5,056 nucleotides of DNA from an uncultured Porticoccus sp. (lineage in GTDB: Bacteria; Pseudomonadota; Gammaproteobacteria; Pseudomonadales; Porticoccaceae): NCBI GenBank assembly GCA_950063125.1, contig CATLZI010000175.1, positions 1-5,056 of the forward strand, given 5' to 3'. A model generated the notes under the pieces. The model had not been told where the DNA came from. It ran no database searches and was given only the letters and a program-made list of their open reading frames with translations. Below, in pieces: positions 1 through 5,056 of the stretch (positions within the stretch are counted from its first letter, which is position 1; each line of letters begins with the position of its first letter). Both the position numbers and the translations under genes were made by a program.

Positions 1-512
1 TGGCCAATTTTGCCGCCGGTGTGCTGATCCTGATTTTTCGTCCCTTCCGTGTTGGAGACTATGTTGAAGTGGCCGGTGTCGGTGGTACGGTGTCGAAAAT
101 ACTGGTATTTACTACCGAGCTGAACACCCCGGACAACAAGCGGATTGTGATTCCCAATGGCCAGGTAATGAGCGGTACCATTACCAACTACTCCACCCAC
201 GATACCCGCCGGGTCGATCTGGTGATCGGTATCAGTTACGGCGATGACATCGACAAGGCCAAGGCAGTGCTGCGTGAAGTTGTTGAAGCAGATAAACGTG
301 TGTTGGCAGATCCGGCCCCGAATATCGCAGTTACCCAGCTGGCGGACAGCAGTGTCAACCTCATTGTCCGCCCCTGGGTTGCCACGGGCGACTACTGGGG
401 GGTCTATTGGGATCTCACCGAAGCCATCAAAAAGCGCTTTGATAAGGAAGAGATTTCCATTCCTTTCCCGCAACGCGATGTGCATTTGTATCCGACAGCC
501 GATAACGCTTGA
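1..512 (+). CDS. mscS: MscS-family small-conductance mechanosensitive channel, 3' part (5' end outside window)
   Basis: Inner-membrane channel that opens under membrane tension and releases small solutes during hypo-osmotic shock. The reading frame is open from base 3 and gives 169 residues. It begins inside the pore-lining third transmembrane helix (ANFAAGVLILIFRPFR) and runs straight into the beta domain (VGDYVEVAGVGGTV). It then shows the family signature IPNGQVMSGTITNYS and a C-terminal alpha/beta domain ending near FPQRDVHLYP. These blocks line up in order with E. coli MscS (ANLAAGVLLVMFRPFR, IPNGKIIAGNIINFS, FPYPQMDV), and the C-terminus has similar length. The true start and first two membrane helices lie upstream of the window. 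An internal GTG at 21 falls in the pore helix and is not a start. A strong terminator follows 13 nt after the stop, so this gene ends its own transcript. The paralogue type within the family is less certain than the family itself. Confidence 0.95.
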   Translation, partial: ANFAAGVLILIFRPFRVGDYVEVAGVGGTVSKILVFTTELNTPDNKRIVIPNGQVMSGTITNYSTHDTRRVDLVIGISYGDDIDKAKAVLREVVEADKRVLADPAPNIAVTQLADSSVNLIVRPWVATGDYWGVYWDLTEAIKKRFDKEEISIPFPQRDVHLYPTADNA

Positions 513-525
513 AGGTCAAATGCTC

Positions 526-552
526 AAGGCCCCTGTGAAGGGGCCTTTTTTG
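526..552 (+). terminator. Rho-independent terminator after mscS
   Basis: An 8-bp perfect stem (AAGGCCCC at 526-533 with GGGGCCTT at 540-547) closes a 6-nt loop. It runs directly into a run of T (546-551). It lies 13 nt downstream of the mscS stop and is a textbook intrinsic terminator. Confidence 0.92.
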
Positions 553-574
553 TTCTATAAATAGAGAGGCATAT

Positions 575-823
575 ATGGGTATTCTTTCCTGGATCGTACT
601 TGGCCTGGTGGCCGGAATTCTTGCCAAATGGATCATGCCGGGCAGGGATGGTGGTGGGTTTATTCTCACGGTGCTGTTGGGTATTGCCGGCGCTTTTGTC
701 GGTGGCTGGATTGGTTCGTTACTGGGCTTCGGTGGTGCGGGTGGCTTCAGTTTGGCCAGTATCGCCACGGCCACGGTGGGCGCCATTCTGATTTTGCTGC
801 TTTACCGGCAGTTGAGAAAATAG
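575..823 (+). CDS. GlsB/YeaQ/YmgE family stress-response membrane protein
   Basis: Small (82 aa) integral inner-membrane protein of the family annotated as GlsB/YeaQ/YmgE or 'transglycosylase-associated protein'. The biochemical role is unknown; members are commonly induced by stress. The sequence shows the family opening MGILSWIVLGLVAGILAKWI, then a PGRDGGG loop. Two further glycine-rich hydrophobic segments follow (about residues 29-50, ILTVLLGIAGAFVGGWIGSL, and 58-77), and the tail YRQLRK is basic. Three membrane segments and a length near 80 aa are normal for the family. The start ATG has AGAGAGG at 563-569 just upstream. The gene begins only 22 nt after the preceding terminator. It lies 46 nt before the next gene, with which it is probably co-transcribed. 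No convincing promoter of its own is visible in the short gap, so transcription may begin inside mscS or depend on read-through. Confidence 0.92.
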   Translation: MGILSWIVLGLVAGILAKWIMPGRDGGGFILTVLLGIAGAFVGGWIGSLLGFGGAGGFSLASIATATVGAILILLLYRQLRK

Positions 824-857
824 TGAATTCCGGCGGCTGTTCTATTTGGCAAAAACT

Positions 858-863
858 GAGGAG
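858..863 (+). promoter_or_regulatory. Ribosome binding site that sets the start of the secreted charged protein
   Basis: GAGGAG lies 6 nt before the ATG at 870. It favours that start over the in-frame TTG at 846, which would put eight polar residues in front of an otherwise standard signal peptide. Confidence 0.8.
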
Positions 864-869
864 AACACG

Positions 870-1268
870 ATGAAATGCACGATCCTATCTATTGCAATGG
901 TCGTCTTACTGGGCACTGGTATTGCGTCGGTGACACTGGCTCAGAAGCCGGAGCATGCCGGAAGTGGCAAAGGTGTTATGAAAGACGGGGCCCCGGTGGT
1001 CCGGGGAACGGAACAGTCGCGTGAAAAAAATATGCTCAAAGACATGGAGCAGAAACGGGAGATGACAGAGGAGCAGCGACGACTGCGTGATCCGGACCGC
1101 GATGAGCATGAACCCCGGGAGGAACGCGACAGGGAAGAGGCCAGGGATATGGAAAAACAGCGGGAGATGAAGGCCGAGCAGCAGCGCAAGGAACTTGGCA
1201 AAGGCTCTGAGCAGGGCCAGGACATGCGCCAGGAGCACAGTCGCAAATGGTGGCGCTTCTGGGATTAA
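870..1268 (+). CDS. Small secreted, highly charged protein with internal repeat and Trp-rich C-terminus (function unknown)
   Basis: A 132-aa hypothetical protein. Residues 1-24 form a Sec signal peptide: M-K start, hydrophobic core IAMVVLLGTGIASV, likely cleavage after TLA24 before Q25. The mature part, about 108 residues, should be periplasmic or surface-associated. It is almost entirely Glu, Arg, Lys, Asp and Gln, low-complexity and predicted helical or disordered. It contains an imperfect repeat, DMEQKREMTEEQRR (58-71) and DMEKQREMKAEQQR (93-106). It ends abruptly in WWRFWD (127-132), five of six residues aromatic or charged. The signal peptide contains a Cys at residue 3 but no lipobox. 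It sits 46 nt after the GlsB/YeaQ-type gene and before a strong terminator, which suggests a two-gene transcript. I recognise no named family. The GC-rich hairpin inside it is described under rejected items. Confidence 0.82.
   Translation: MKCTILSIAMVVLLGTGIASVTLAQKPEHAGSGKGVMKDGAPVVRGTEQSREKNMLKDMEQKREMTEEQRRLRDPDRDEHEPREERDREEARDMEKQREMKAEQQRKELGKGSEQGQDMRQEHSRKWWRFWD
1041..1187 (+). repeat. Two degenerate copies of a 14-residue charged repeat
   Basis: Copies at 1041-1082 and 1146-1187 encode DMEQKREMTEEQRR and DMEKQREMKAEQQR, with 9 of 14 positions identical and charge largely kept at the others. They are separated by 63 nt encoding an RDPDRDEHEPREERD-like stretch. This looks like an old in-frame duplication within a charged helix. 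Confidence 0.65.
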
Positions 1269-1286
1269 TTGCGCCCTTTTCATCCC

Positions 1287-1332
1287 TGTCCCACAGAAAA
1301 CGCAGCCGATCGGCTGCGTTTTCTGTGGGACA
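1287..1332. terminator. Bidirectional intrinsic terminator, perfect 46-nt palindrome
   Basis: Two exactly complementary 23-bp arms meet at a central GATC with no spacer (1287-1309 and 1310-1332). The GC-rich core CGCAGCC/GGCTGCG is flanked by AAAA on the left and TTTT on the right, so a terminator hairpin with a U-tract forms on either strand. It lies 18 nt after the stop of the secreted charged protein and 19 nt after the stop of convergent aceK, so it can end both transcripts. Confidence 0.92.
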
Positions 1333-1351
1333 TCAATATTTGAATGGGCGA

Positions 1352-3103
1352 TCAGCGGGCGCGATCAAAGCGCCGTTTGCGGCGATAGGGAAATACATCG
1401 ACAATTTTGCCGTTGCGGATCTGTTCCTGCAGCCCCCACCAGAATTCCACATCGTAGATATCGCTGTGGAGCGCCTGAAAGGCTTCCCGGGCAACGGGAT
1501 TGCCGGAGAAGAATAACCGGAATTCCTCTGGAAAAATATCGTTGGTTGCCACGGTATACCAGGGGGTGGCAGACATCTCCTCCTCGTCGGTCTTCGGTTC
1601 TGGGATGCGCCTGAAATGACACTCGGTCAATGGGCAGATTTCATCGTAATCGTAAAACACCCCCCGGTTGTGGCGGGTGACCCCGAAATTTTTCAGCAGC
1701 ATGTCACCCGGAAAAATATTCGCCGCCGCCAGTTGTTTGATGGCGTTGCCGTATTCCTCGATGATGTTGCAGGTTTGTTGTTCATCAGCCCGCTGCAGGT
1801 AGATATTGAGCGGTGTCATGCGGCGCTCGGTATAGAGGTGCTTGATGATCAGCCGGTCTCCCTCGAAGGTCAGCAGCGAGGGTGCGACTTTCTGTAACTC
1901 GGCGAGTAGTTCGTCGGAAAAGCGATCCACCGGAAACGAAAAATTAGCAAACTCCTGGGTATCGGCCATCCGCCCGATACGGTCGTGCCGGGAGACCATG
2001 TTGTACTTCTCCCGCACGATTTCGTGGGTGACCTCCTTGGGCGGGTCGAAACGATCCTTGATGATTTTAAAGACAATATCGTAGGACGGCAGCGTGAATA
2101 CCGACATCACCATCCCCTTGATGCCCGGCGCAATGACAAACTGATCCTGAGAGTTCCTCAGGTGACTGACAAACTCCCGATAAAATTCCGTCTTGGCGTG
2201 TTTGGGAAAACCAATGGACGTGTAGATTTCGTTGTCGCCCTTGTGGGGCATCAATTGCTTTAAAAAATGCAGATAGAGGTAGGGCAGCGGGGCATCTACC
2301 ATAAAATGGGTTCGGGTAAAGCTGAACACCACGCTCATCTCTTCCTTGTTGAAAATGGCAGTGTCAACAAACAGGCCGCCTTTTTCATTGTTCAGTACGG
2401 GCAGCACCAGTGGAAAAAGCCGGTCGCCGTCGATGATGCGACCGACGATATAGGCCGCCTTGCTGCGATAAAACACCGAATCGAGCGTATCAAATTGCAG
2501 TGCCGAAACCGGATTCTTCAGGTGGGGTAGCAACTGCTCGTTGAATTCCTGAACGATGAAGTTTACATCCCTGGTGAGGTTTTCCGGTGGCGTAGAGAAC
2601 TCGGCATCCAGCAGGATCTGTTCAAACACGGCGGCGATATTGTCCATGCCCTCATAGCGCACATAAATGCTGTATTCCGCTTCCGGTATCGACGCCATTT
2701 GCGAAGACAGTACATAGATCAGGTCGTCATCAATCTTGTCGTGATCATTGATGCAGCCAAACACAGAGTTGAAAAAGGTCTCGGCAATTTCGTAATTGGG
2801 GAAGTTAAAAACCAGTTGGGTATAGACGGCCTTTGCCTGGCGCCATAATTCCAGATCGGTAATATCCTTGTTGGTCACAGTGGTCAGCAGCTCCGACACC
2901 TGACGAACCTTGGCCTTGTAGAGTTCCAGTCGGTCCACGTTGGCGCTTTGCACCGCGTGCCAGTCGGCCTTTTCAAAGCGCGCCTTGGCGCCCAGAGTCA
3001 TATTCAGGTAATCGGCAAAATAGCTGCGGAAGCCATTGAGGATGGTTTTTGCCATCCGTCGCGCAGTGCTGTTACGAAAAAAACGGGGGTCCGGAGCGGT
3101 CAT
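1352..3103 (-). CDS. aceK: Isocitrate dehydrogenase kinase/phosphatase
   Basis: Cytoplasmic bifunctional enzyme that phosphorylates isocitrate dehydrogenase on a serine (inactivating it) and also removes the phosphate. It sets the branch between the TCA cycle and the glyoxylate bypass. The protein is 583 aa; E. coli AceK is 578. Conserved blocks run in order: GARFEKADWHAVQ-like near 38-52, EIAETFFNSVF (105-115), FYRSKAA (211-217), KHAKTEFYRE (301-310), the nucleotide-loop segment APGIKGMVMSVFTLP (325-339), VFKIIKDRF with ATP-binding Lys346 (E. coli K336), GRMADTQEF with Asp381 (E. coli D371, important for phosphatase action), HLYTERRM (422-429), EEYGNAIKQLAAANIFPGDM with Asp467 (D457), KNFGVTRH with Asn472, and FYDYDE with Asp485. 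All catalytic residues are present, so the enzyme should be active. No aceA or aceB is adjacent, unlike the enterobacterial aceBAK operon. Instead aceK follows the lambda-P-like gene by 18 nt and probably shares its message. The ribosome site before ATG 3103 is weak, so translation may depend partly on coupling. Met17 is an alternative, less likely start. Confidence 0.97.
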   Translation of the reverse strand: MTAPDPRFFRNSTARRMAKTILNGFRSYFADYLNMTLGAKARFEKADWHAVQSANVDRLELYKAKVRQVSELLTTVTNKDITDLELWRQAKAVYTQLVFNFPNYEIAETFFNSVFGCINDHDKIDDDLIYVLSSQMASIPEAEYSIYVRYEGMDNIAAVFEQILLDAEFSTPPENLTRDVNFIVQEFNEQLLPHLKNPVSALQFDTLDSVFYRSKAAYIVGRIIDGDRLFPLVLPVLNNEKGGLFVDTAIFNKEEMSVVFSFTRTHFMVDAPLPYLYLHFLKQLMPHKGDNEIYTSIGFPKHAKTEFYREFVSHLRNSQDQFVIAPGIKGMVMSVFTLPSYDIVFKIIKDRFDPPKEVTHEIVREKYNMVSRHDRIGRMADTQEFANFSFPVDRFSDELLAELQKVAPSLLTFEGDRLIIKHLYTERRMTPLNIYLQRADEQQTCNIIEEYGNAIKQLAAANIFPGDMLLKNFGVTRHNRGVFYDYDEICPLTECHFRRIPEPKTDEEEMSATPWYTVATNDIFPEEFRLFFSGNPVAREAFQALHSDIYDVEFWWGLQEQIRNGKIVDVFPYRRKRRFDRAR

Positions 3104-3121
3104 GGGATCAGTCCAGCTGCG

Positions 3122-3784
3122 TTATTCATCGAGCTTTAAATCAGCTTTCAGTTCTGCCAGTCGTTGCCGCGACGCCTCGCGACTCAACGGTGGTTTCTCC
3201 GCAGCTTCCCGTGCGGGATCCGGTAAGGCCAGCTGCCGACCCTTACCCAGTTCGCGACAGAGACGTCGGTAGTGATCGAGAAACAGGGGGTAGCTGACCG
3301 CCTCTGCCTCATGGGCCAACAGGTACCAGCCAGTGGCCAGCCCGGCGTGATAGACCACCGGGTGAGACCAGTGGTGAGTGGTTTTTGGGGAGGGCGCATT
3401 GCAGGCTTCGAGATACGCACTGCGCGGCGAGGGCAGCCCCGCCGGGTTCTGACAGGCCTCACAACATTGCAGCATGCGATTCAGCGTGGGTAGATAGTCG
3501 GATGTTTCGATCACCCGTTTGGCGCCCAGCAGAATCTGATCCCGATCGAAGTGTGCCAATGCGTCCAGCCACAGGCGTTTTGCCTGATTGAGCAGATCGG
3601 TATCGGAGTAGGCACTGTAGAACTGGTTGTGAAAGTTCAGCCGAAACAGGGCGAACACCTGGTTGATGGTGTCTACCAGGTGTTCTGGGCGCTCAGGATG
3701 TCGCCCAGCTGCGGTCGCTGAGTTCGTCGACGAGGGTGCGACTCCGCGTACTGCCCGGTCGATCAGATCGTTGTTGTTTTCCAT
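3122..3784 (-). CDS. dopE: Lambda P-like replicative helicase loader (DopE-type replication protein P)
   Basis: A 220-aa cytoplasmic protein related to phage lambda replication protein P (233 aa), which binds DnaB and delivers it to the origin. What I see, compared from memory with lambda P: the helical block LVDTINQVFALFRLNFHNQF (36-55) against AQIINGVFSQLLATFP; LNQAKRLWLDAL (65-76) against VNEIRRQWVLAF; ILLGAKRVIETSDYLPTLNRMLQCCE (84-109) against VNAGMRVARRQNRPFLPSPGQFVAWCRE; AGLP (115-118); and the C-terminal LSREASRQRLAELKADLKLDE (200-220) against LNRAQALAKIAEIKAKFGL. Residues 1-34 are polar and probably disordered. Cys107, Cys108, Cys111, Cys128 and several His between 137 and 146 cluster in the middle. 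It overlaps the upstream DnaT-domain gene by 92 nt and precedes aceK by 18 nt. DopC/DopE are the names I recall for domesticated lambda O/P genes that may replace DnaC/DnaI/DciA; applying the symbol here is inference. A phage remnant is the alternative. Confidence 0.82.
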   Translation of the reverse strand: MENNNDLIDRAVRGVAPSSTNSATAAGRHPERPEHLVDTINQVFALFRLNFHNQFYSAYSDTDLLNQAKRLWLDALAHFDRDQILLGAKRVIETSDYLPTLNRMLQCCEACQNPAGLPSPRSAYLEACNAPSPKTTHHWSHPVVYHAGLATGWYLLAHEAEAVSYPLFLDHYRRLCRELGKGRQLALPDPAREAAEKPPLSREASRQRLAELKADLKLDE

Positions 3785-4817
3785 CGCTTGAGTCCTGGGT
3801 ATGTGTTTGGTGACGCGACCATTCCCGTTTTACCTGCTGCAGGAACTTGGTGTTCCAGGAGCCATAGAGCTGGCCGCTATCTCGCCAGTACAAAACAAAT
3901 TCCGGTACCAGCCGTTCGGCAAAATCGCGCGGGATATTCGCCAACGTCAGCACCTCAAAAAGCTCTTCCCTGGGCTGCCAGTCCGCCGCCAGTGGGCGGG
4001 GCATGGTGTCCTGCTCCATCGTGTGTGTGAATCTGGCCCACTGACGTTTCACGTGCATGATAAAGCGGCTGTTCCAGGTGCTTGGGGATTCGCCCCGCTC
4101 CAGCCAGTAGAGGACAAACTCGGGGATGGCGTCCTCGACAAAATTACGGTTGATAGCCGCCTGTTGGGTAAGAATATCCATGGCATCCTGTGAGGGTTGC
4201 CAGTCCCGGCTCATAGGCGTGTCCTGCCCCCGCCTGGCCGTTTCCGTCTGCTGTGCCCGCCAGAGACGCAGTACATGCTTGATAAATTTTGAGCCCCAGC
4301 TGTAGCGCGGCTCGCCACGTTCCGTCCAATATGTAATGAACTCTGGCAACTGGTCGGCAATGAATGCTGCCGGAATGTTGTACTGGGCAAGTTGTTGCAG
4401 AACGTCATTTTCCGGTCGCCAGTCGGGGGATATGGGCCGGGTACTTTGGTGTGCCGGGGTTGCCGGAAGCGTAGCGGGAAATTCGCCGGGTTTTGCTGTA
4501 TTGCTATTGTCGGCACACTGTTCATTAAAGGCAAAGCGCAATAGATTGCCCTCGGTCAGGGGGGGCGATGCCACCAGCAGAATGCCCTTGTCCCGAAGAC
4601 TGCCGACGACCCGTTGCAGGTCAGAGAGAGACCAGAAGGGGGCAAATTTCAGGAGCTGCCCGCTGTCGATATTGAGCCACTCGTAGTCGCCCTGCCGTTC
4701 GGGCTTGCCATGACACATCAGCTCATTGAGTAATTGCAGTAAAACTGTCTCCTCCAGGCCAATGGTAGCGGCCAGGGAGGGAGAAATAATGAGCGGTTTT
4801 TCCGGGAGCAGTGACAT
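3693..4817 (-). CDS. dopC: Replication protein with N-terminal winged-helix-like region and three DnaT-type ssDNA-binding domains (DopC-type)
   Basis: A 374-aa cytoplasmic protein, probably a primosome or origin-associated helper in loading the replicative helicase. Residues 1-100 resemble the small winged-helix domain of phage and DnaD-like replication proteins: a helical segment LEETVLLQLLNELM, a hairpin YEWLNID, then LLKFAPFWSLSDLQRVVGSL and KGILLV. A proline- and polar-rich linker (101-129) follows. Three copies of the DnaT C-terminal domain come next, at about 131-188, 204-262 and 279-335. Each shows a D-W-x-P start, an IPEF-like motif, YW, a Gly-rich turn (RGE or DSGQ), SWxxKF/SRF and ending V-x-R-x-W. 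E. coli DnaT (about 180 aa) has only one such domain. Residues 337-374 are a polar tail encoded by the stretch overlapping dopE. The start at 4817 is fixed by an in-frame TAG 9 nt upstream; its ribosome site (AGAG) is poor. The order before a lambda-P-like gene mirrors lambda O-P. The domain calls are firm; the DopC name and role are inferred. Confidence 0.82.
   Translation of the reverse strand: MSLLPEKPLIISPSLAATIGLEETVLLQLLNELMCHGKPERQGDYEWLNIDSGQLLKFAPFWSLSDLQRVVGSLRDKGILLVASPPLTEGNLLRFAFNEQCADNSNTAKPGEFPATLPATPAHQSTRPISPDWRPENDVLQQLAQYNIPAAFIADQLPEFITYWTERGEPRYSWGSKFIKHVLRLWRAQQTETARRGQDTPMSRDWQPSQDAMDILTQQAAINRNFVEDAIPEFVLYWLERGESPSTWNSRFIMHVKRQWARFTHTMEQDTMPRPLAADWQPREELFEVLTLANIPRDFAERLVPEFVLYWRDSGQLYGSWNTKFLQQVKREWSRHQTHTQDSSDGKQQRSDRPGSTRSRTLVDELSDRSWATS
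3793..3796 (-). promoter_or_regulatory. Ribosome binding site supporting the overlapping dopE start
   Basis: On the minus strand AGGA lies 8 nt before the ATG at 3784. The following codons contain no other ATG, GTG or TTG until well inside the conserved region. This start is therefore the only credible one, and it forces the 92-nt overlap with the upstream gene. Confidence 0.65.
3813..4427 (-). repeat. Three tandem DnaT-type domain repeats within dopC
   Basis: Copies lie at about 4254-4427, 4032-4208 and 3813-3983, with a period of 73-74 codons measured between the first conserved tryptophans (residues 133, 206 and 280). Shared core: D-W-(R/Q)-P at the start, (L/I/V)PEF(I/V)xYW in the middle, SW(G/N)(S/T)(K/R)F and then a (R/K)xxW end. 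The copies have clearly diverged in DNA sequence, so the triplication is old and kept by selection. Confidence 0.85.
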
Positions 4818-4946
4818 GCTGACACTCTATCAGAAAGCGGTGGGCAAGTTTATCGGTCGCATTCGCTCAGAGGTGGTTTTCTATGTGGTTGCCGCATCGT
4901 TACAATAGCGCTTCAAAAAAACAACAAACAGCAAGGTGGCAATGGA
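4818..4946. promoter_or_regulatory. Divergent intergenic region with candidate overlapping promoters
   Basis: This 129-nt gap separates the divergent starts of dopC and the plus-strand partial gene, so it should hold promoters for both. On the plus strand TACAAT (4901-4906) is a good -10 box, with a poor -35, TTTCTA (4878-4883), 17 nt upstream. On the minus strand nearly the same bases read TTGTAA (4905-4900), a 16-nt gap, then TAGAAA (4883-4878), a 4/6 match at each box. If both are used the two promoters are superimposed and would compete. No clear operator repeat is visible. Matches are by eye only. Confidence 0.3.
4933..4939 (+). promoter_or_regulatory. Ribosome binding site for the partial right-edge gene
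   Basis: AAGGTGG, one base from AAGGAGG, lies 7 nt before the ATG at 4947. It sits too close to the other ATG at 4942, whose frame closes after 10 codons. Confidence 0.6.
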
Positions 4947-5056
4947 ATGGTTCCGAAGCAGGTCAGTTTGGTAGGAAGGCGACCAGCAAGCTGGCTTTGT
5001 TGTGTCCTGTTGTCGCTCAAATGGCTGCCGGTATTGGCCGCTTCGGTCGAGGGTTA
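4947..5056 (+). CDS. N-terminus of a probable exported protein (truncated by window end)
   Basis: The frame from ATG 4947 is open for 36 codons to the window edge, with a near-consensus ribosome site in front. The visible residues look like a long signal peptide. There is a basic n-region (MVPKQVSLVGRRPASW, with K4, R11 and R12), then a hydrophobic stretch LCCVLLSLKWLPVLAA and a possible cleavage after Ala31 or Ala32. The Arg pair is not followed by a proper Tat consensus, and the Cys pair sits inside the hydrophobic core rather than at a lipobox. The function cannot be told from this fragment. It is transcribed away from dopC and shares the upstream region with it. A chance open frame remains possible because it is short. 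Confidence 0.5.
   Translation, partial: MVPKQVSLVGRRPASWLCCVLLSLKWLPVLAASVEG

Noticed and set aside
556..561. TATAAA as a -10 box for the GlsB/YeaQ-type gene
   Set aside because: Transcription would start at or inside the ribosome binding site (563-569), and the matching -35 position lies in the terminator with a poor sequence.
991..1006. GC-rich hairpin CCCCGG-TGGT-CCGGGG inside the secreted charged protein gene
   Set aside because: A perfect 6-bp stem, but with no T-run and in mid-coding sequence. It is most simply a by-product of Pro/Val/Arg/Gly codons.
906..1283. Long minus-strand open frames opposite the secreted charged protein
   Set aside because: They arise from the biased GAG/CGC-rich codons of the plus-strand gene (giving Leu/Ser/Arg repeats), have no ribosome site, and run through the terminator palindrome.
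1616..2530. Several plus-strand open frames across aceK
   Set aside because: They are antisense to highly conserved kinase/phosphatase sequence and show no protein-family features of their own.
3122..4817. dopC-dopE as part of a prophage
   Set aside because: No integrase, repressor, excisionase, structural or lysis gene is visible, and the pair is packed against aceK with similar base composition. It cannot be wholly excluded because the window ends 239 nt upstream of dopC.
4726..4908. 60-codon plus-strand frame across the start of dopC
   Set aside because: It is mostly antisense to the conserved N-terminal region of dopC, has no recognisable motif and no ribosome site.
4942..4974. ATG at 4942 as start of the right-edge gene
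   Set aside because: Its frame meets TAG after 10 codons. The ATG five bases later stays open to the window end and is better spaced from AAGGTGG.

Overview
The window looks like ordinary chromosome from a gammaproteobacterium of roughly 55% GC, probably a marine or environmental lineage. AceK, an MscS channel and a YeaQ-type membrane protein all fit this. The exact order cannot be fixed from the sequence alone. No integrase, transposase, capsid gene, tRNA, rRNA or CRISPR array is visible.

Left part, plus strand (1-1332). The 3' end of an MscS-type mechanosensitive channel gene stops at 512 and is followed by a clear intrinsic terminator (526-552). Next come a GlsB/YeaQ/YmgE-type three-segment inner-membrane protein (575-823) and a small secreted, highly charged protein with an internal repeat and a tryptophan-rich tail (870-1268). 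These two probably share a transcript, and all three products suggest an envelope or osmotic-stress neighbourhood. A perfect 46-nt palindrome (1287-1332) ends this block and serves as a two-way terminator facing the convergent aceK.

Right part, minus strand (4817 down to 1352). Three tightly packed genes appear to form one operon. The first encodes a 374-aa protein with an N-terminal winged-helix-like region and three tandem DnaT-type ssDNA-binding domains. The second encodes a 220-aa relative of the phage lambda P helicase loader. The third is aceK, isocitrate dehydrogenase kinase/phosphatase. The first two overlap out of frame by 92 nt, and aceK starts 18 nt after the second stop. The first pair matches in order and kind the lambda O / lambda P replication module and what has been described as the domesticated pair DopC/DopE, a proposed third type of replicative-helicase loading system in bacteria lacking DnaC/DnaI and DciA. 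This is the most interesting content: a phage-derived replication-initiation module settled beside a central-carbon regulator.

Right edge (4818-5056). A 129-nt divergent intergenic region leads to the first 36 codons of a plus-strand gene with a good ribosome binding site and a signal-peptide-like N-terminus, cut by the window end.
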